Of a stretch of DNA of 64,000 bases, positions 10,699 to 21,695 are shown one piece after another (position 1 is the first letter of the stretch; the number at the start of each line of letters is the position of its first letter). A program made the translations under genes and the position numbers. The notes under the pieces were generated by a model that worked only from the letters and a program-made list of their open reading frames with translations, made no database searches and was not told the DNA's origin. The DNA is from Simmondsia chinensis. Its lineage: Eukaryota; Streptophyta; Magnoliopsida; Caryophyllales; Simmondsiaceae. Location: the NCBI GenBank assembly GCA_018398585.1, contig JAGTTD010000021.1, forward strand, positions 828,501 through 892,500, given 5' to 3'.

Positions 10699-10880
10699 TT
10701 GTTGGGATATTATTTACATCAAAATTAGAAACTTATATGATTTAGTTGAGATTTGAGTAAAATATGTTTTGGTAAGATTTGATTTTGGTTGGGATATGAC
10801 TTGTATGAGATTAAGTTATCTAATCTGATTGTGATTCAGATTACGTAACTTGATTGAAAAAGAGCCCAAGGATTCATGCT
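10699..10880 (+). mobile_element. LTR fragment related to the one at 2702
   Basis: TGTTGGGATATTATTTACAT starts it. The words AAGTTATCTAATCTGATTGT and GTAACTTGATTG parallel TTACCTAATCAGATTGT and TAACTTGATTATAAAAGG in the LTR at 2.9 kb. No partner LTR. Confidence 0.5.
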
Positions 10881-10924
10881 AACAGTTTGATATTTATAAG
10901 TTAAAACACAAGAAAAAAATGTAT

Positions 10925-11395
10925 AGTTGAAAAGGTTTTCTAAAAACCATATAAATTTTAGGAACGATTTCAAAAAACCACCTAAGTTTTTTAACTTTTC
11001 AATGTCACACATAAACTTTTCAAAATTTGTCAATCTCACATTTTAATGTAAAGCTGTTAACACTCTTAATTTTTGCTCACTTGGCACTTTAAAAAAATAT
11101 TTTTTTAAATATATAAATTATTTTTCTAAAGATTTTAAAAATTTTAGATATTTAAAATATTTTTTAAATATTTAGTCTATTTTAAATGCAAATTCAAATT
11201 CTTTTAAATTATTTTCTCTTTTTTTTTTTTTAAAATGCTCTGTCACCAAAGTTAACGGCTATTGACAGCGTTACATAAAGGGGTGATATTGAAAAATTTT
11301 TAAATATTACGGGGTGACACTAACAAAATTAAAAAATATAGGTCGCTTTCAAAAACTGCATCCAAACATTAGATGCTTTTCAATAAAAAGCCTAA
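10925..11395. repeat. Inverted-repeat MITE, family B (copy 2)
   Basis: The arms share the words AACTTTTCAATGTCACACA on the left and AAGGGGTGATATTGAAAAAT on the right. The inner words AAAGCTGTTAACACTC and AACGGCTATTGACAGCG complement each other, as in the copy at 5108. Confidence 0.6.
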
Positions 11396-11439
11396 TCGAA
11401 AATATAAATTATATGATTACTAAGACACCAAATAAGATA

Positions 11440-11853
11440 CAAGCCATAGAGACGGGCGATGGTGTTGTAGATGTAGATAAACTACCTGCTGTGAAGCCTG
11501 AGTGAAAAGTCGGAAAAAAACTTGGTTTGATATATGATGGTGATGATTCAGATATGTTTGAGCATTTTGCACTGGTGTACTAGGGCTATAGCTGGACCTA
11601 ACCTCTGCCAATCTCTCCCCAACATTGATACGGTTTGACGTCTTTCCTACACTGAGTATCCAGTGGTGATGCAGTTGTATAGTGCATGTTTAATTCTTTT
11701 TGTTGATTGCTTTATTTTTGCCTGTAATCCTGTTTTATTGGCGTTTTGTTAATTTTTTGTTTCTTACTCTTGCTTTTATACGGGTTCATTAAGGCCTCAT
11801 TTGTACAAGTGGCCTATTTTGTACTACGACTTTGTTGTTAATTATCGAGAAAG
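11440..11853 (+). mobile_element. LINE fragment: ORF1 C-terminus plus 3'UTR
   Basis: VGKKLGLIYDGDDSDMFEHF is read at about 11508-11570, followed by stops and about 280 bp ending GTTGTTAATTATCGAGAAAG. Same organisation as 1501-2190, 31950-32180 and 48140-48733. Confidence 0.7.
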
Positions 11854-11879
11854 AAAAACCATAAAGATGTTGGGATGCA

Positions 11880-12245
11880 AAATTAGGTATGGAAGGGTAA
11901 TTGGCTGGTACAATGTGGGTATATATGGGGCAGGCACAAGCCTATACTCATATTCGTCTCATACATGCGACAGGTATTGCTACATGTACCCGACCTATAC
12001 CACTATCGACATCACTTATACCCAGATTTGCCCTGTTTGTGGCAGGTACCTCGCTCCATTGCCATCCCTCGTATGGGACATATAATCATTAGTCGTCCAA
12101 TATCGGCAAGTAATGGGATAAGATGGGTATAGATTTTTACTAAATGGGGCGAGTATGAATATTTATTTCAAACCTATGATAAAGTACAGGTAATAGGTAC
12201 GAAACTTTTAGGCTAGCTTAGGTATGAGGAAGCAACCCCAACCCC
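11880..12245. repeat. hAT-like GGGTAC-rich repeat, decayed
   Basis: Repeated words such as CCCGACCTATACC and GGGCAGGCACA resemble the subterminal repeats of the better preserved element at 21696-22254. Ends not recognised. Confidence 0.5.
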
Positions 12246-12268
12246 AACCCCCTCCATAGTTGCCCCGC

Positions 12269-12730
12269 TAGGGGTGTAAATGAGCTGAGTCGAGCTGAGC
12301 ACCCCCTTGTTTGAACTTGAGCTTATCGAGTATGAGTTCAAGTCGAGCTCTTATCCTGCTTTCCAGCCCTCATTCGAGCTCGGTTCAATAATATTTTTAT
12401 GTGCTCGATACTCAGCTCAACTCGGCTCATTAAGCTTATCGAACCAAGTCAAGTTCTTTATTGAGCCAAATCAGGCTCATTATATGAAGCTTAAATCTAA
12501 GCAGTGCTTGCTACCAAGTTGAGCTTTTTAAGTAACTAATCGAGTCATTATCAAACCATTTTTTAAACCAATACCAACTACTAACGAGCTTTTATCAAGA
12601 TCTTATCAAACCCATTAACGAGCTTTTATTGAGCCCTTATCTAACTTTTCGCGAAGGTTAAAGAGTTGAGCACCTCTTATTTAAATTCAATTCTTTAAGG
12701 CCTTATAATGAAAATGAATGAGCCCAACGT
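12269..12730. repeat. hAT-like CGAGC-rich repeat
   Basis: It starts TAGGGGTGTAAATGAGCTGA, the terminal word shared with 44687 and, in reverse, with 51303. The body is dense in GAGCTCG/CGAGCTT words. The right end (GAAAATGAATGAGCCC) lacks the matching terminus. Non-coding. Confidence 0.65.
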
Positions 12731-12830
12731 TCGCTTTGTTTACAGCCTAAGCCCTGGCCCACTGCCATCATAGGTCCTGGACTAATTTGCCCTTAACCTT
12801 CTACTTGGTAACGGGATTTTCTTACCCTTG

Positions 12831-13810
12831 TTTCCCAAAATTTTTTAAGATTGATAGAGGGTAATACGGGGTAAAAACTTAGCCCTACATCATTCTTTTT
12901 TACCCCCGTTTACCCCTTTTTTTTACCCTTAATTGTCTTGTCTGGCAACAGGATAAAAGAGAGTAAAGAGGAGGAGAGTAGAGAGCGGAAAAAAGAGGGG
13001 GATAAAGTAATATCCTACTCTTGTTTAGATATGTCAAATTAAAAAAAATAAAGGTAAATAAGAGTAAATGAGTTACCCTTATTTGACACTTGGGTAAATA
13101 GTTAATTATAAAGAAAGTTATAATTAAAATAAGAGCAAAATTATTCAAAATCTTTTAAAATTTTAGCCTACCCTCTTTTATTACCAAATCGGGGGTTAAA
13201 AAAATAGGGGTAAAGTAGGGTAAATAAAGGTAATAGGGGGTAAGTTTTTACCCTTTATTACCCTCTATTATCTTTAAAAAAATTTGTCAAACAAGGTTAA
13301 GAATTTACCCTTCATTATCCTTACCCTCATTTACCCCTATTTATCCCGTTGCCAAACAGGAGGTTAGGGGATAAAGAGAAAAAAGGAGCATAACCAGTGC
13401 TTCAAGGGCTCCCGCCTACGTCGAATCGGGAGGGGCGAACGTACGCAGCCTTCCTCCTTCAGGGTGTTAACCTGAGGAGGTGTTGTTTCCCGGTGCCCCC
13501 AACCTTAGGGTGAGGACTTCCCAGGAGGTCACCCATTCTGATACTATTTTCGCCCAAGCACGCTTAACTTCGGAGTTGTAATGAGATTTGCGTAGGGGAT
13601 AAAGGGAGATAGGGTAAATTTTTAAAAAATTTTGAATAATTTTATTTTTATTTTAATTATAACTCTCTTTATCCTTACTCTGTATCTAATTGTCAAATAA
13701 AAATAATTAATTTATTTATCTCTTTTTATATTTATCTCTTTTAATTTAATATATTCAAATAAGGATAGAAACTGATCTTACTCTGTACTTTTTCACCTTG
13801 GTGCCAAACA
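12831..13810. repeat. GGGTAA-rich inverted-repeat MITE region
   Basis: GAGGGTAATACGGGGTAAAA near 12855 and TTTACCCTTTATTACCCTCT near 13247 are reverse complements, flanked by words like TTGTCAAACAAGG. Relatives occur at 45510-45720 and 59805-60090. A SINE is inserted at 13381-13592. The right limit GCCAAACAAGGC ends just before the ATG12 core promoter. Confidence 0.6.
13381..13592 (-). mobile_element. 5S rRNA-headed SINE (copy 5)
   Basis: Plus-strand AACTTCGGAGTTGTAATG is the complement of the 5S box A region and GGAGGTCACCCATTC that of box C. A 12-bp target duplication TAGGGGATAAAG is at 13365-13376 and 13593-13604. The 5' head is slightly truncated. It sits about 290 bp upstream of the ATG12 start codon. 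Confidence 0.85.
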
Positions 13811-13814
13811 AGGC

Positions 13815-13850
13815 ATAAAAGAACCACAACTTGACCGCCTCTTCATCTTT
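13815..13850 (+). promoter_or_regulatory. Likely ATG12 core promoter
   Basis: GCATAAAAGAACC lies about 60 bp before the start codon, the only TATA-like word there. The CT-rich run CCGCCTCTTCATCTTTTG follows, as in many plant 5' leaders. Inference from position only. Confidence 0.4.
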
Positions 13851-13877
13851 TGCTCTCCAGCTCCGCAAACCCTATCA

Positions 13878-16800
13878 ATGGCGTCCGAGTCCCCCTCAGC
13901 CGTTCGTAAAGGTCAAATTTTTATGCTTTATTTCTTCGATTACATATGAAATTGTTTACTAATTGCAATCAATTGTTCTTATTTCTATGCTCTCTTATTG
14001 CAGTTGTGATTCATCTTAGAGCTACTGGTGACGCTCCGATTCTCAAGCAGCAAAAATTTAAGGTACCTCGCTCACTTTTTTTCTCCGTTTTTTGTTTAAT
14101 TGCTGAACGGAAACGTGAAATTGGTTTGAATATGTCAACATTGAAAAATAATTCGGAATTCACCAAAACAAGATAGAGAAAACTAGGGTTTGTATTCGAA
14201 TTTTAATTGGATGATCCAAAATAACTGGCCATAGGATTATGTATAAGGAAACTAAACAAAATTCTAAAAATGCAAAATCATGAAAAACTTGACACTGTAC
14301 CACTAGCAAAACGTAAAAGTGGCCCAAAACATGTTTAGAGGCTAAATTCAACAAAATATATGGGGCCAGCGGCAAAGCGGCTGGGGTTGCATACTTCGGT
14401 TTGAGAGCTTCAATTTGATATGTAATTTGGCCCGTAAAACTTACAAATCAAAAGCTAATACCTGTTTAAAATTGCAAGTGCTAATTGGTGTGATGTAGAA
14501 GGGAAATATAAAACTCGAATCCATCACGTCAAATTCGAAGAAAACTCGGAATCCACTGAAGGGAAGAGAAAACTAGGGTTTGTATTTCTGAAAATTGGAG
14601 CATGAGGATTACAACCAGCTATATCAACTATTTATAGGAAAAGCAAAGGAAAACCTAAAATGTAAAATTATGAAAATATCTTAAGATACGAAAGGAACTC
14701 TTTTGCTACTCGTCCTACATCACAGTGCTTTCGGTCCACCTTTATGATTTTTGACAGTCCAGTTGCTCCATAAGCTCTTCAGCTACTTATCCTACATCGA
14801 CTCCATATGAGTTTTCGCTTTGAATCTCTGATGAATCCTTTACAAAAGTTCACGGAATTTGTTATCAATACATCTTCTTGTTCCAATAACCTGATAGTAT
14901 TAAGTAAGAATTAGTCAATTATCTTGATCATTCTTTGAATCCGCTTGCAATTGTTTGTTTATGTTATCATGTTTGAATTGGAAGGCCTTCTTTGGTTTCA
15001 AGCAATAGTTAGGAGGTGTCTTGGTAACTATCCTTTAAATTAAAAGGGCACTAGAATGCTTGAGAATCACTTAGTAGGAAAAAGAAAACAAGTGCAAGAG
15101 TCAATAAGAAAATGAACTTATGTTATTTAGATCATTTGTGACAATGCTTGATAGGTAAAGCAAAGAGGACGTGAACATTTGAATAAATGCACCATTAGAG
15201 TTAGGGATTAAGGAGGAAAGAGATTTGGAGAATGGTGGCCAGCCTTGGGAGCAACGTTATAAGGAATAAACTGGGCATGGCCCCAGTCGACGATAAGTTG
15301 AGGGAGAAACGTTTATATTGGTTTGTGCATATTAGAAAGAGACCGACCACTGCCCTAGTCAGAAGATGCAAACAACTCCATATTACAAACGGGAAGAGAG
15401 GGAGAGGCCGGCCAAAGAAGAGTTGGATGGAGACGATTCAATAAGACTTCAACCACCTCAACCTAAATGAGGAGATGACCTTAGATAGAGTTGAGTGAAG
15501 GGTAAGCATAGGTGTGGCCGATATAACGGTTTAGAATAGCAGAGCACATTCAAGCTAGTACTAGTGCCCCTAGGCTTATATGTATGCCTGCTTGATTGTA
15601 TGCAACTTTGGCCGTGTGTTGGTGCATTTTGTTTTATCGCTCTATCGTGTTATTACCTATTACTATTGTATGCTTTCTATAGGCTTGCTCTATGTCATGT
15701 TCTTATGCTCCTACGCTTAGATGCTTGTATGCTTTTATGCTTGTATACTTGTATGCTTTTATTTTTCTCAGGTCGGGGGTCCTTGAACACAGCCTTGCTT
15801 TAGGGTAGCACCCTGAAGGGGTAAGGCTGCGTACATCCCACCCCTCCCAGACCCTGCATATATGGGAGCCCTGAGGCACTGAGTTAGTTGTTATTGTTGT
15901 TGTTGTTGTGGTGGCCAGCCTTGGGTGTTAGGTTTGGCCTCATGTTTTGTGTTTACATCGACTTAACTAGTACATATACATGTATACATAGGCCTAAGGA
16001 GTACTTATACGTGTATTACATAGAAGATGTGAGATATATACCTGATATGCGTGTGTAGATTTTTGAATGTAGGCGGACAGATGTTCCGGATGCCTAGCCA
16101 TTGTTTCTGATGAACGCAAGCCAAAGGCAAGGGTCTGAGATCAAGCTAAATAAACAGTGGTAGAGAGAAACATTTAGAGAATCATGGAACCTATGTTCAT
16201 CTGTTTCCAACTTAAATTTGTTAGGTTATAAGGCTCCATCTTATTTATCATATTACACTATAAGGTTCAACTATTGACACTACTATGGTGAATTCTGCCA
16301 TTAGTGTATTGATCTGACTTTTCCTTTTCTTTTGTCTTTTTAAGTCTTTAAAGTGTGTTCGAGTTATTTATGCATGAATTAGATGAATTATACTTACGTT
16401 CATCCAATAAGCATTTAGCAATTTAAATAGTTATTGTATGTAGTAGTTTGAGTAGTTGTTGAAGTACGAGTGTTCGGTAAAAGATAGCAATAGCAGGTAC
16501 TGTTTGATTAGCCAAAATGCTATTGATAATCAAAAAGTTAATGCCATTACCCAAACCATAAAAAATTTTGAAGAGAAAAATTGTATTAGTTAAAAATCTT
16601 TTTTAAGGCGAATCTTTTTTTGGAAGGAAACAGTCTTCCCTCCAATCAGACGGAGCCTTGAACTTCTCTTGTTTTATATATATTTTTTTTTTTTTTGAAC
16701 AAGCTTGTTTTGTTTTATATTCAGTGTCATTGATTCCGGTTGTTTTCTGCAGGTAGCTGGAATCGACAAGTTTGCTAGTGTAATTGACTTTCTGCGACGA

Positions 16801-18365
16801 CAACTTCATAGGGAGACTTTGGTAGGTAGCACTTCTGGAATTATCTTGGGTTGATACAATTATGATAAATGACTAATTATCATTTCTAACTGATAATTAT
16901 TCTGCAGTTTGTGTACGTAAATAGTGCCTTTTCTCCTAACCCAGATGAACTGGTAATCGATCTCTACAATGTAAGTTGTCAATGCTTCCTGGGAAAGGTG
17001 ATCGAATTTGTGATTCTTATAGTACTTTAAGATTTATCATTTCTCTTATCTTCTTTCTCTGTGTACGCTATAAGATTATTTCCTTTATTGTTTCATTTCT
17101 TAACATGTGATTCCTGCGAAGTTGTTGAGTGTGAAACAATAGCGACGCATCATGCTAAACTAGAAAAGCATTCTCATGTTGGTCGGGGCCTGTTTAGAAA
17201 CAGAAAGCAATTTTCATTTTCATTTTCATTTTTGATTTTCAGTTTCCTCTTTCATTCCCCATTTGGAAAACATGTTTAGCAGTGCAAAATCATTAACAAT
17301 TTTTCAATATAAGAACTGAAAAATGTGTACAAATGATCTCAGTTTTCTAATTTCTAAAAATGGAACAATATAGGAACCGATAATAACCGTGAATCTGGAA
17401 CCCAATAATCTGGTTTAAACACATGGGAACAAGAGGAAGAAGGGTGGAGTACAGAAAGAGAAAGAGAAGTGTCGTGTTGACAACAAGAAAAGAAATGCAC
17501 ACACGAAACGTGTCAGAAACAAGAAGGAAAATTATAGAAAACGGTTTGTTCCAAATTTTCCAAAAGAATATGAAAAACTAGAAAACTATTTTCTGACTTC
17601 TACAGTTGAAAAATTCGGTATTTTTAAACAGCCCCTTCGTGTGCACATTATATGTTACAAGTAAGCAATGTGTTGTTGAAACGATTTATTATGTGTCTCT
17701 ATTTACGCTGTATTTATTTTTTGAGGGAAGTCTTTTTTCATCTTATTTCCATCATTTTCTTACACAACAATGGTGATCCAAAAAGAAAATATTTTTCTTC
17801 GCAAAGGTGGAGCTTCCTTTCCTCTCTAGGAGAAGGGAACATTTTCCTTTGTGAAAAGGAAACTCTTATAAACCCTAATTTCTCATAACCTTAAAACTTG
17901 GCCAAACACAAATCCGTGGAAATTTATATAGTAAAGTTATTTCCTTAGCAGACAAAAAAGAGAATTTTAAGAAAAACATTTTTTTTTATTGAAAATATTT
18001 AAAAAATTGAAACATTACAAAGATTTTCTTTGTTCTCTGTTTCAGAGCCTTTAGTTCATCTATTTGGAGTATTTTCTGAATCAGTTGGTGTAGAATTTGT
18101 TCCTTTTTTGACCTGTTTTTGTTCTGTAAAGGCTCATTTGTCCCGAAACGGAGAACAAGAAATTAAACACAAAACTCATTTTTAAAACCCTTTTTAGTTA
18201 TTATTTAAAAAAAAAAAAAAAATCTGAAAGTAGAAAAATGATCCCAAACAGACCCTAAGCGCTTAACTTGCATTTTAACTTAACTATTGCCGCCTTGTGT
18301 TGCAGAACTTTGGAATAGATGGTAAACTTGTGGTGAATTATGCTTGTTCCATGGCATGGGGATGA
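13878..18365 (+). CDS. ATG12: Autophagy ubiquitin-like protein ATG12
   Basis: Five exons: 13878-13911, 14004-14062, 16753-16821, 16908-16970 and 18306-18365, all with GT..AG introns, giving 94 aa, the usual plant ATG12 length. The protein starts [20 protein letters not shown], continues [38 protein letters not shown], and ends NYACSMAWG. The C-terminal glycine needs no processing; in the known pathway it is activated by ATG7, passed to ATG10 and joined to a lysine of ATG5. The conjugate with ATG16 promotes lipidation of ATG8 on the forming autophagosome. The whole beta-grasp fold is present and no stop or frameshift was seen, so the gene looks functional. Intron 2 (2.7 kb) carries an RTE LINE and LTR-like repeats; intron 4 carries MITEs. 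The start codon sits in a good plant context (ATCAATGGCG). Confidence 0.97.
14160..14900 (-). repeat. LTR-like direct repeat in ATG12 intron 2
   Basis: A block containing GAGAAAACTAGGGTTTGTAT occurs twice, near 14176 and 14569, each followed by similar text ending in AAAATTATGAAAA-like words. The second copy contains ACTATTTATAGG, the complement of an LTR-type TATA box. This suggests overlapping LTR fragments on the minus strand. Ends not defined. Confidence 0.45.
15250..15908 (+). mobile_element. RTE-type LINE, 5'-truncated, with SINE-like 3' tail
   Basis: The coding part is the C-terminal tail of an RTE reverse transcriptase protein: [22 protein letters not shown]-like [17 protein letters not shown]-like [14 protein letters not shown], then a frame decayed by stops. 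The last 145 bp (CCTGAAGGGGTAAGGCTGCG, CCCAGACCCTGC, GGCACTGAG and a TTG repeat) are the same sequence as the 3' half of the SINEs. A perfect 17-bp target duplication TGGTGGCCAGCCTTGGG at 15233-15249 and 15909-15925 defines the insertion. It lies in ATG12 intron 2, sense orientation. Confidence 0.92.
17185..17637. repeat. MITE in ATG12 intron 4
   Basis: The left end GGGGCCTGTTTAGAAACAG and right end TTTTTAAACAGCCCC are inverted repeats. A-rich centre, no coding capacity. Confidence 0.6.
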
Positions 18366-18504
18366 TTTTGTTGCTACGAAATCGGATTAGTATACAAGTA
18401 AGGCTTCTGTCTTCTGATTTGTGGCTGTTTTGTGGCTCGCTTTGTTATTTGGCCCGTTGGGATTACCCGATTTACACTTGTTAATTTTAGTTTAATGCCT
18501 GCCT

Positions 18505-18705
18505 CCACAACAACAAATTCAATTACCTCAAGGCTCACGCTGAAGCAAGCCGGAAGGGGGGGGACCTCTTTAGGGTGCTACCTTAAAGAAAGGTTATTTC
18601 CAAAGGACCCCCCAACCTTAAAAAGCAAAAACGAAACATAAAGCATGCAAGCAACAATAAGGCGGCAGCAGTAGCAAACATGTAAGTCTAGGAAAGCTAT
18701 AAACA
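18505..18705 (-). mobile_element. RTE LINE 3' end, decayed
   Basis: Read on the minus strand it holds the RTE-type words TAGCACCCTAAAGAGG and a TTG-containing tail. Upstream of these is the TGCTTGCATGCTTTATG-like region seen in the RTE copy at 15.6 kb, which marks it as LINE and not SINE. It starts about 140 bp after the ATG12 stop codon. Confidence 0.6.
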
Positions 18706-19285
18706 ACTTGTTGCCTGCCTTTCTGGGCATAAATATTTGCCAGGATGATAAGATAATTGCGCTTCATAAATATTTGCTTAAGATATTTACTTTATTGGAA
18801 GTCAAATTTAATTCTTGATCCCCGACTTTGCCCTCATAGTTAGTTCCGCTTTGCACTTTAGTTCTAAGGTACCTATGTCAAAACCACATACTTGATCACT
18901 AGTTGTGACACTTGGACACTTCAAAATGTAATATAGACATTGAGAATTCTTAGAAAATAAGACGAGTCTGACGTATAGACATATACCAGCACCCGACTCA
19001 TACTTGCGTCTGAGCATAGTTCGCCGGGTAGCCTTGTTCACCTTGTTCCAACTTTCAGCTTGTTTGGCCAAGCTTCTTTTCTTCGACCAAAAAAAAAAAG
19101 GGTCCATCTTAGGTAAAAGCACTGTTTCTATAGCCTAAAAAGAAACGTATTTTTGAATAGAACCAATAGTTGTTTTTCTATGTTTAAGCCGGAAGGTAAA
19201 TAGTGTTTCTCCACTAAAGTAAAAGTAGAAGTAAAAACTAAAAATTTTACAACACTGCTTCTACCAATTAAAAAAAAAAAAAAAA
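18706..19285. repeat. Intergenic DNA with a MITE
   Basis: From about 19075 to 19270 the text (TTTTTGAATAGAACCAATAG, TTTTTCTATGTTTAAGCC, ACACTGCTTCTACC) matches the MITE around 62222-62757. The part before it has no recognised gene. Confidence 0.45.
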
Positions 19286-19289
19286 AAAT

Positions 19290-19660
19290 TCAGAACGGAA
19301 CAGTTTCTTCACACTTGGCTGAATAGGCCCATGTGTCGACATGTCTCCCAGATCCGCACGACTAATGGAATCTCTCTCCGATTTTGCAGATTCATATTCA
19401 TAGTAATAGTCGTCGGCCGTACGTTTTGACACCATGATTCTATCTCGGTGCTTGTTATTCGGAAAGTGGTTGTTATTCGACCAAGGAGGAAAAGAAGAAA
19501 AAGACCTCGTAATATTCCGTAACAAAAATAATAGGGATCAAGCTATTAAGTAAATGAAAGAGCGACCAATTAACCATCGAACACGGAATTTGTTTCTTCC
19601 ATTGATTTCTTCCAGCAGTGTGCTAGGGTTTCTTTACACGAGAAATCTTGATACATGCCA
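19290..19660 (-). other. Possible unidentified short gene or 5' leader
   Basis: On the minus strand GAAACCCTAGCACACTGCTG near 19620-19640, a typical plant 5'-leader word, precedes an open frame. Its first ATG is at 19434 (MVSKRTADDYYYEYESAKS), ending near an A/T run at 19270-19290. A longer reading without ATG would extend upstream with an arginine/serine-rich segment. I do not recognise the protein. It may be a first exon or chance. Confidence 0.25.
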
Positions 19661-19872
19661 TTGAGGCACGAATCCGATGTCTGACTTATCGTTGTAACTT
19701 AAGAAATGACAAATCAAACCCAATTCAGCTATCAGCAACGTGAACTTCACATGACCGAGGGGGAAAGAGAAGTTCTACGTCGCAACTTAGTCACAGTGGA
19801 AAGCAGAATTATTCCGCAACCCCCGGAGTCAAAATGGATTACTTGTAAAGATTCCCTTGTGTATCCTATTCA

Positions 19873-20127
19873 ACAACAACAACAATAGATCTAGTGCCTT
19901 AAGGGCTCCCACATAAGCGGGGTCTGGGAGGGTTATATGTACGCAGCTTTATCCCTTCAGGGTGTAACCCTATTGAGAGGTTGTTTCTAGGACCCCCAGC
20001 CTTATAGAGTTGGCAACACGAGGACTTTCTAAGAGGTCACCCATCCTGGTTCTACTGTCGTCCAAGCACGCTTAACTTTGAAGTTCTAATGGAATCTGGT
20101 TGCATTAGTACCTGATAAATGAACCCT
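19873..20127 (-). mobile_element. 5S rRNA-headed SINE, full length (copy 7)
   Basis: On the minus strand the head is GGTTCATTTATCAGGTACTA, followed by 5S text, the RTE-type half and a TTG-repeat tail. A 17-bp target duplication (CTTGTGTATCCTATTCA and CTTGTGTATCCTTTTCA) is at 19856-19872 and 20128-20144. Confidence 0.9.
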
Positions 20128-20269
20128 CTTGTGTATCCTTTTCACAATGATATAAATAGGCATAAGATTGTAATGACCAAAGGCTCAATGGAAACTATTG
20201 ACTTCTTTTCTATATCAATCTTTCGATTTGATAAAACATCCTCAAACCCCCTTTTAACTACGTGTGATA

Positions 20270-21185
20270 AATGTGTCGTGTCGTGTCATGTCGTATTTCT
20301 GTTTGTATTATGCAAGAAGTCTTAGAAATATAGTTAACCTAAACCCAATCTGTTTATTAAACATCTTAGGAATTCTCAAATCCTAACCCAACTCAATTAT
20401 TAAATGTTAATTTTTTAACTTACAAACATGTTAATAATACACTTTATTGTTGATAGTAGTAATAAATACATGACATATTTAAAATTATTAAAATGAACTA
20501 TCAATTACTATTACTAAATATAATTTAAATTATCTTATATGGGATAGTTTACCAAAAATATATATATAATAACAGTAGTACGCCGCTCAAAATACATAAC
20601 TAAATAAAAGGGTCAAGCGTGCTGAAAAGGAGTTAAACAGGTCAAGACCAAATTCAACCCAGTTACCGAAACATGTTAAACGGGTCAACACAAATTCAAC
20701 CTACGTTCAAAATCCCCAACCCAAACATTCTATCTTCTTGTCATGTTATTATGCTGTATTCGATTTTACTTGCCCTGCTTTTTTTAACCCTTTTTCCAAA
20801 CACGTCCTTTTTTTTTTTTTTTAAAACATTGGTAAGGTCTTTTACGGGAGAAGAAATCCCCTTAAATTTCACAAAAATAGGGAGCTGCTTTACCCAATTG
20901 CGGATTTAAACTCGAGTGATGCATATGGCCGTCAGTATTCTCTACCACTAGACTATGGCTATGTTTGGCTTTAGCTGTTAGCTTTTTTATCTATTAGCTG
21001 ATGGGTAATGTATTTGGTAAATTAAGATGAAAACGAGGGGTAAAATAATAAATCAAATTTAATTACATAGTATTTAAAAAGCTAAAAACTAAATAAAAAA
21101 CTGCTTTTTTAAAAGCTAAATGCTATAAAAAATGCTAATAATAAAATTTTTATCAAACAGCACTGCTAACTATTTAACTAATCAA
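20270..21185. repeat. hAT-like remnants and a short MITE
   Basis: GTGTCGTGTCGTGTCATGTC at 20275 and AAACGGGTCAACACAAATTC near 20680 resemble subterminal repeats of plant hAT relatives. At 20958-21185 GTTTGGCTTTAGCTGTTAGC and CAAACAGCACTGCTAAC form an imperfect inverted repeat. No gene. Confidence 0.45.
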
Positions 21186-21199
21186 AACAATAAATATTA

Positions 21200-21588
21200 C
21201 GGTTATTTATATTTTATTACCTTGACCTTTTTGGTAATTATAAAAAGAACAATGACGTTTTGGAATTATTAAAAAGGACCCCAAGGTTTTATCCTATTAA
21301 TAAAAAAGTCCATCTCCGGTAAATAAGGGTAAATGACTTGCCTTTCAAAACCGGAAAAAATTATGATTCTGAGTGGCTCAAAAAATTTCATGGTAATTAT
21401 CATGCAAATCTAGATCAAATCGAAATAAATCAGATGGCCCAAAAACCTTTCAGAATGACGTCAGATGGCCGGAGAGGGTCCTTTTTATTAAAACGATAAA
21501 ACCTCGAGGTCCTTTTTAATAATTTTAAAATATTAAAGTCCTTTTTATAATTATAAAAAAAATTAAGGTTGTAAAATATAAATAATCC
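21200..21588. mobile_element. Mutator-like MITE, 389 bp (copy 2)
   Basis: A perfect 9-bp target duplication TAAATATTA is at 21191-21199 and 21589-21597. The terminal repeats match copy 1 at 3112-3500, while the internal sequence is its reverse complement. The length is identical (389 bp). Confidence 0.93.
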
Positions 21589-21695
21589 TAAATATTATAA
21601 AAAAAAAACGTTTTAACAAGCTGCCCGCCAAGCATGGTCTGTGTTTCCAAGTGACAGCGGTTCAGTGTTCATAACCGGTGAGAGTCGGTTCCTTG

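Noticed and set aside
18808..19122. 104-aa open frame on the minus strand
   Set aside because: No motif, repeat-like flanks and an A-run in the middle; probably chance.
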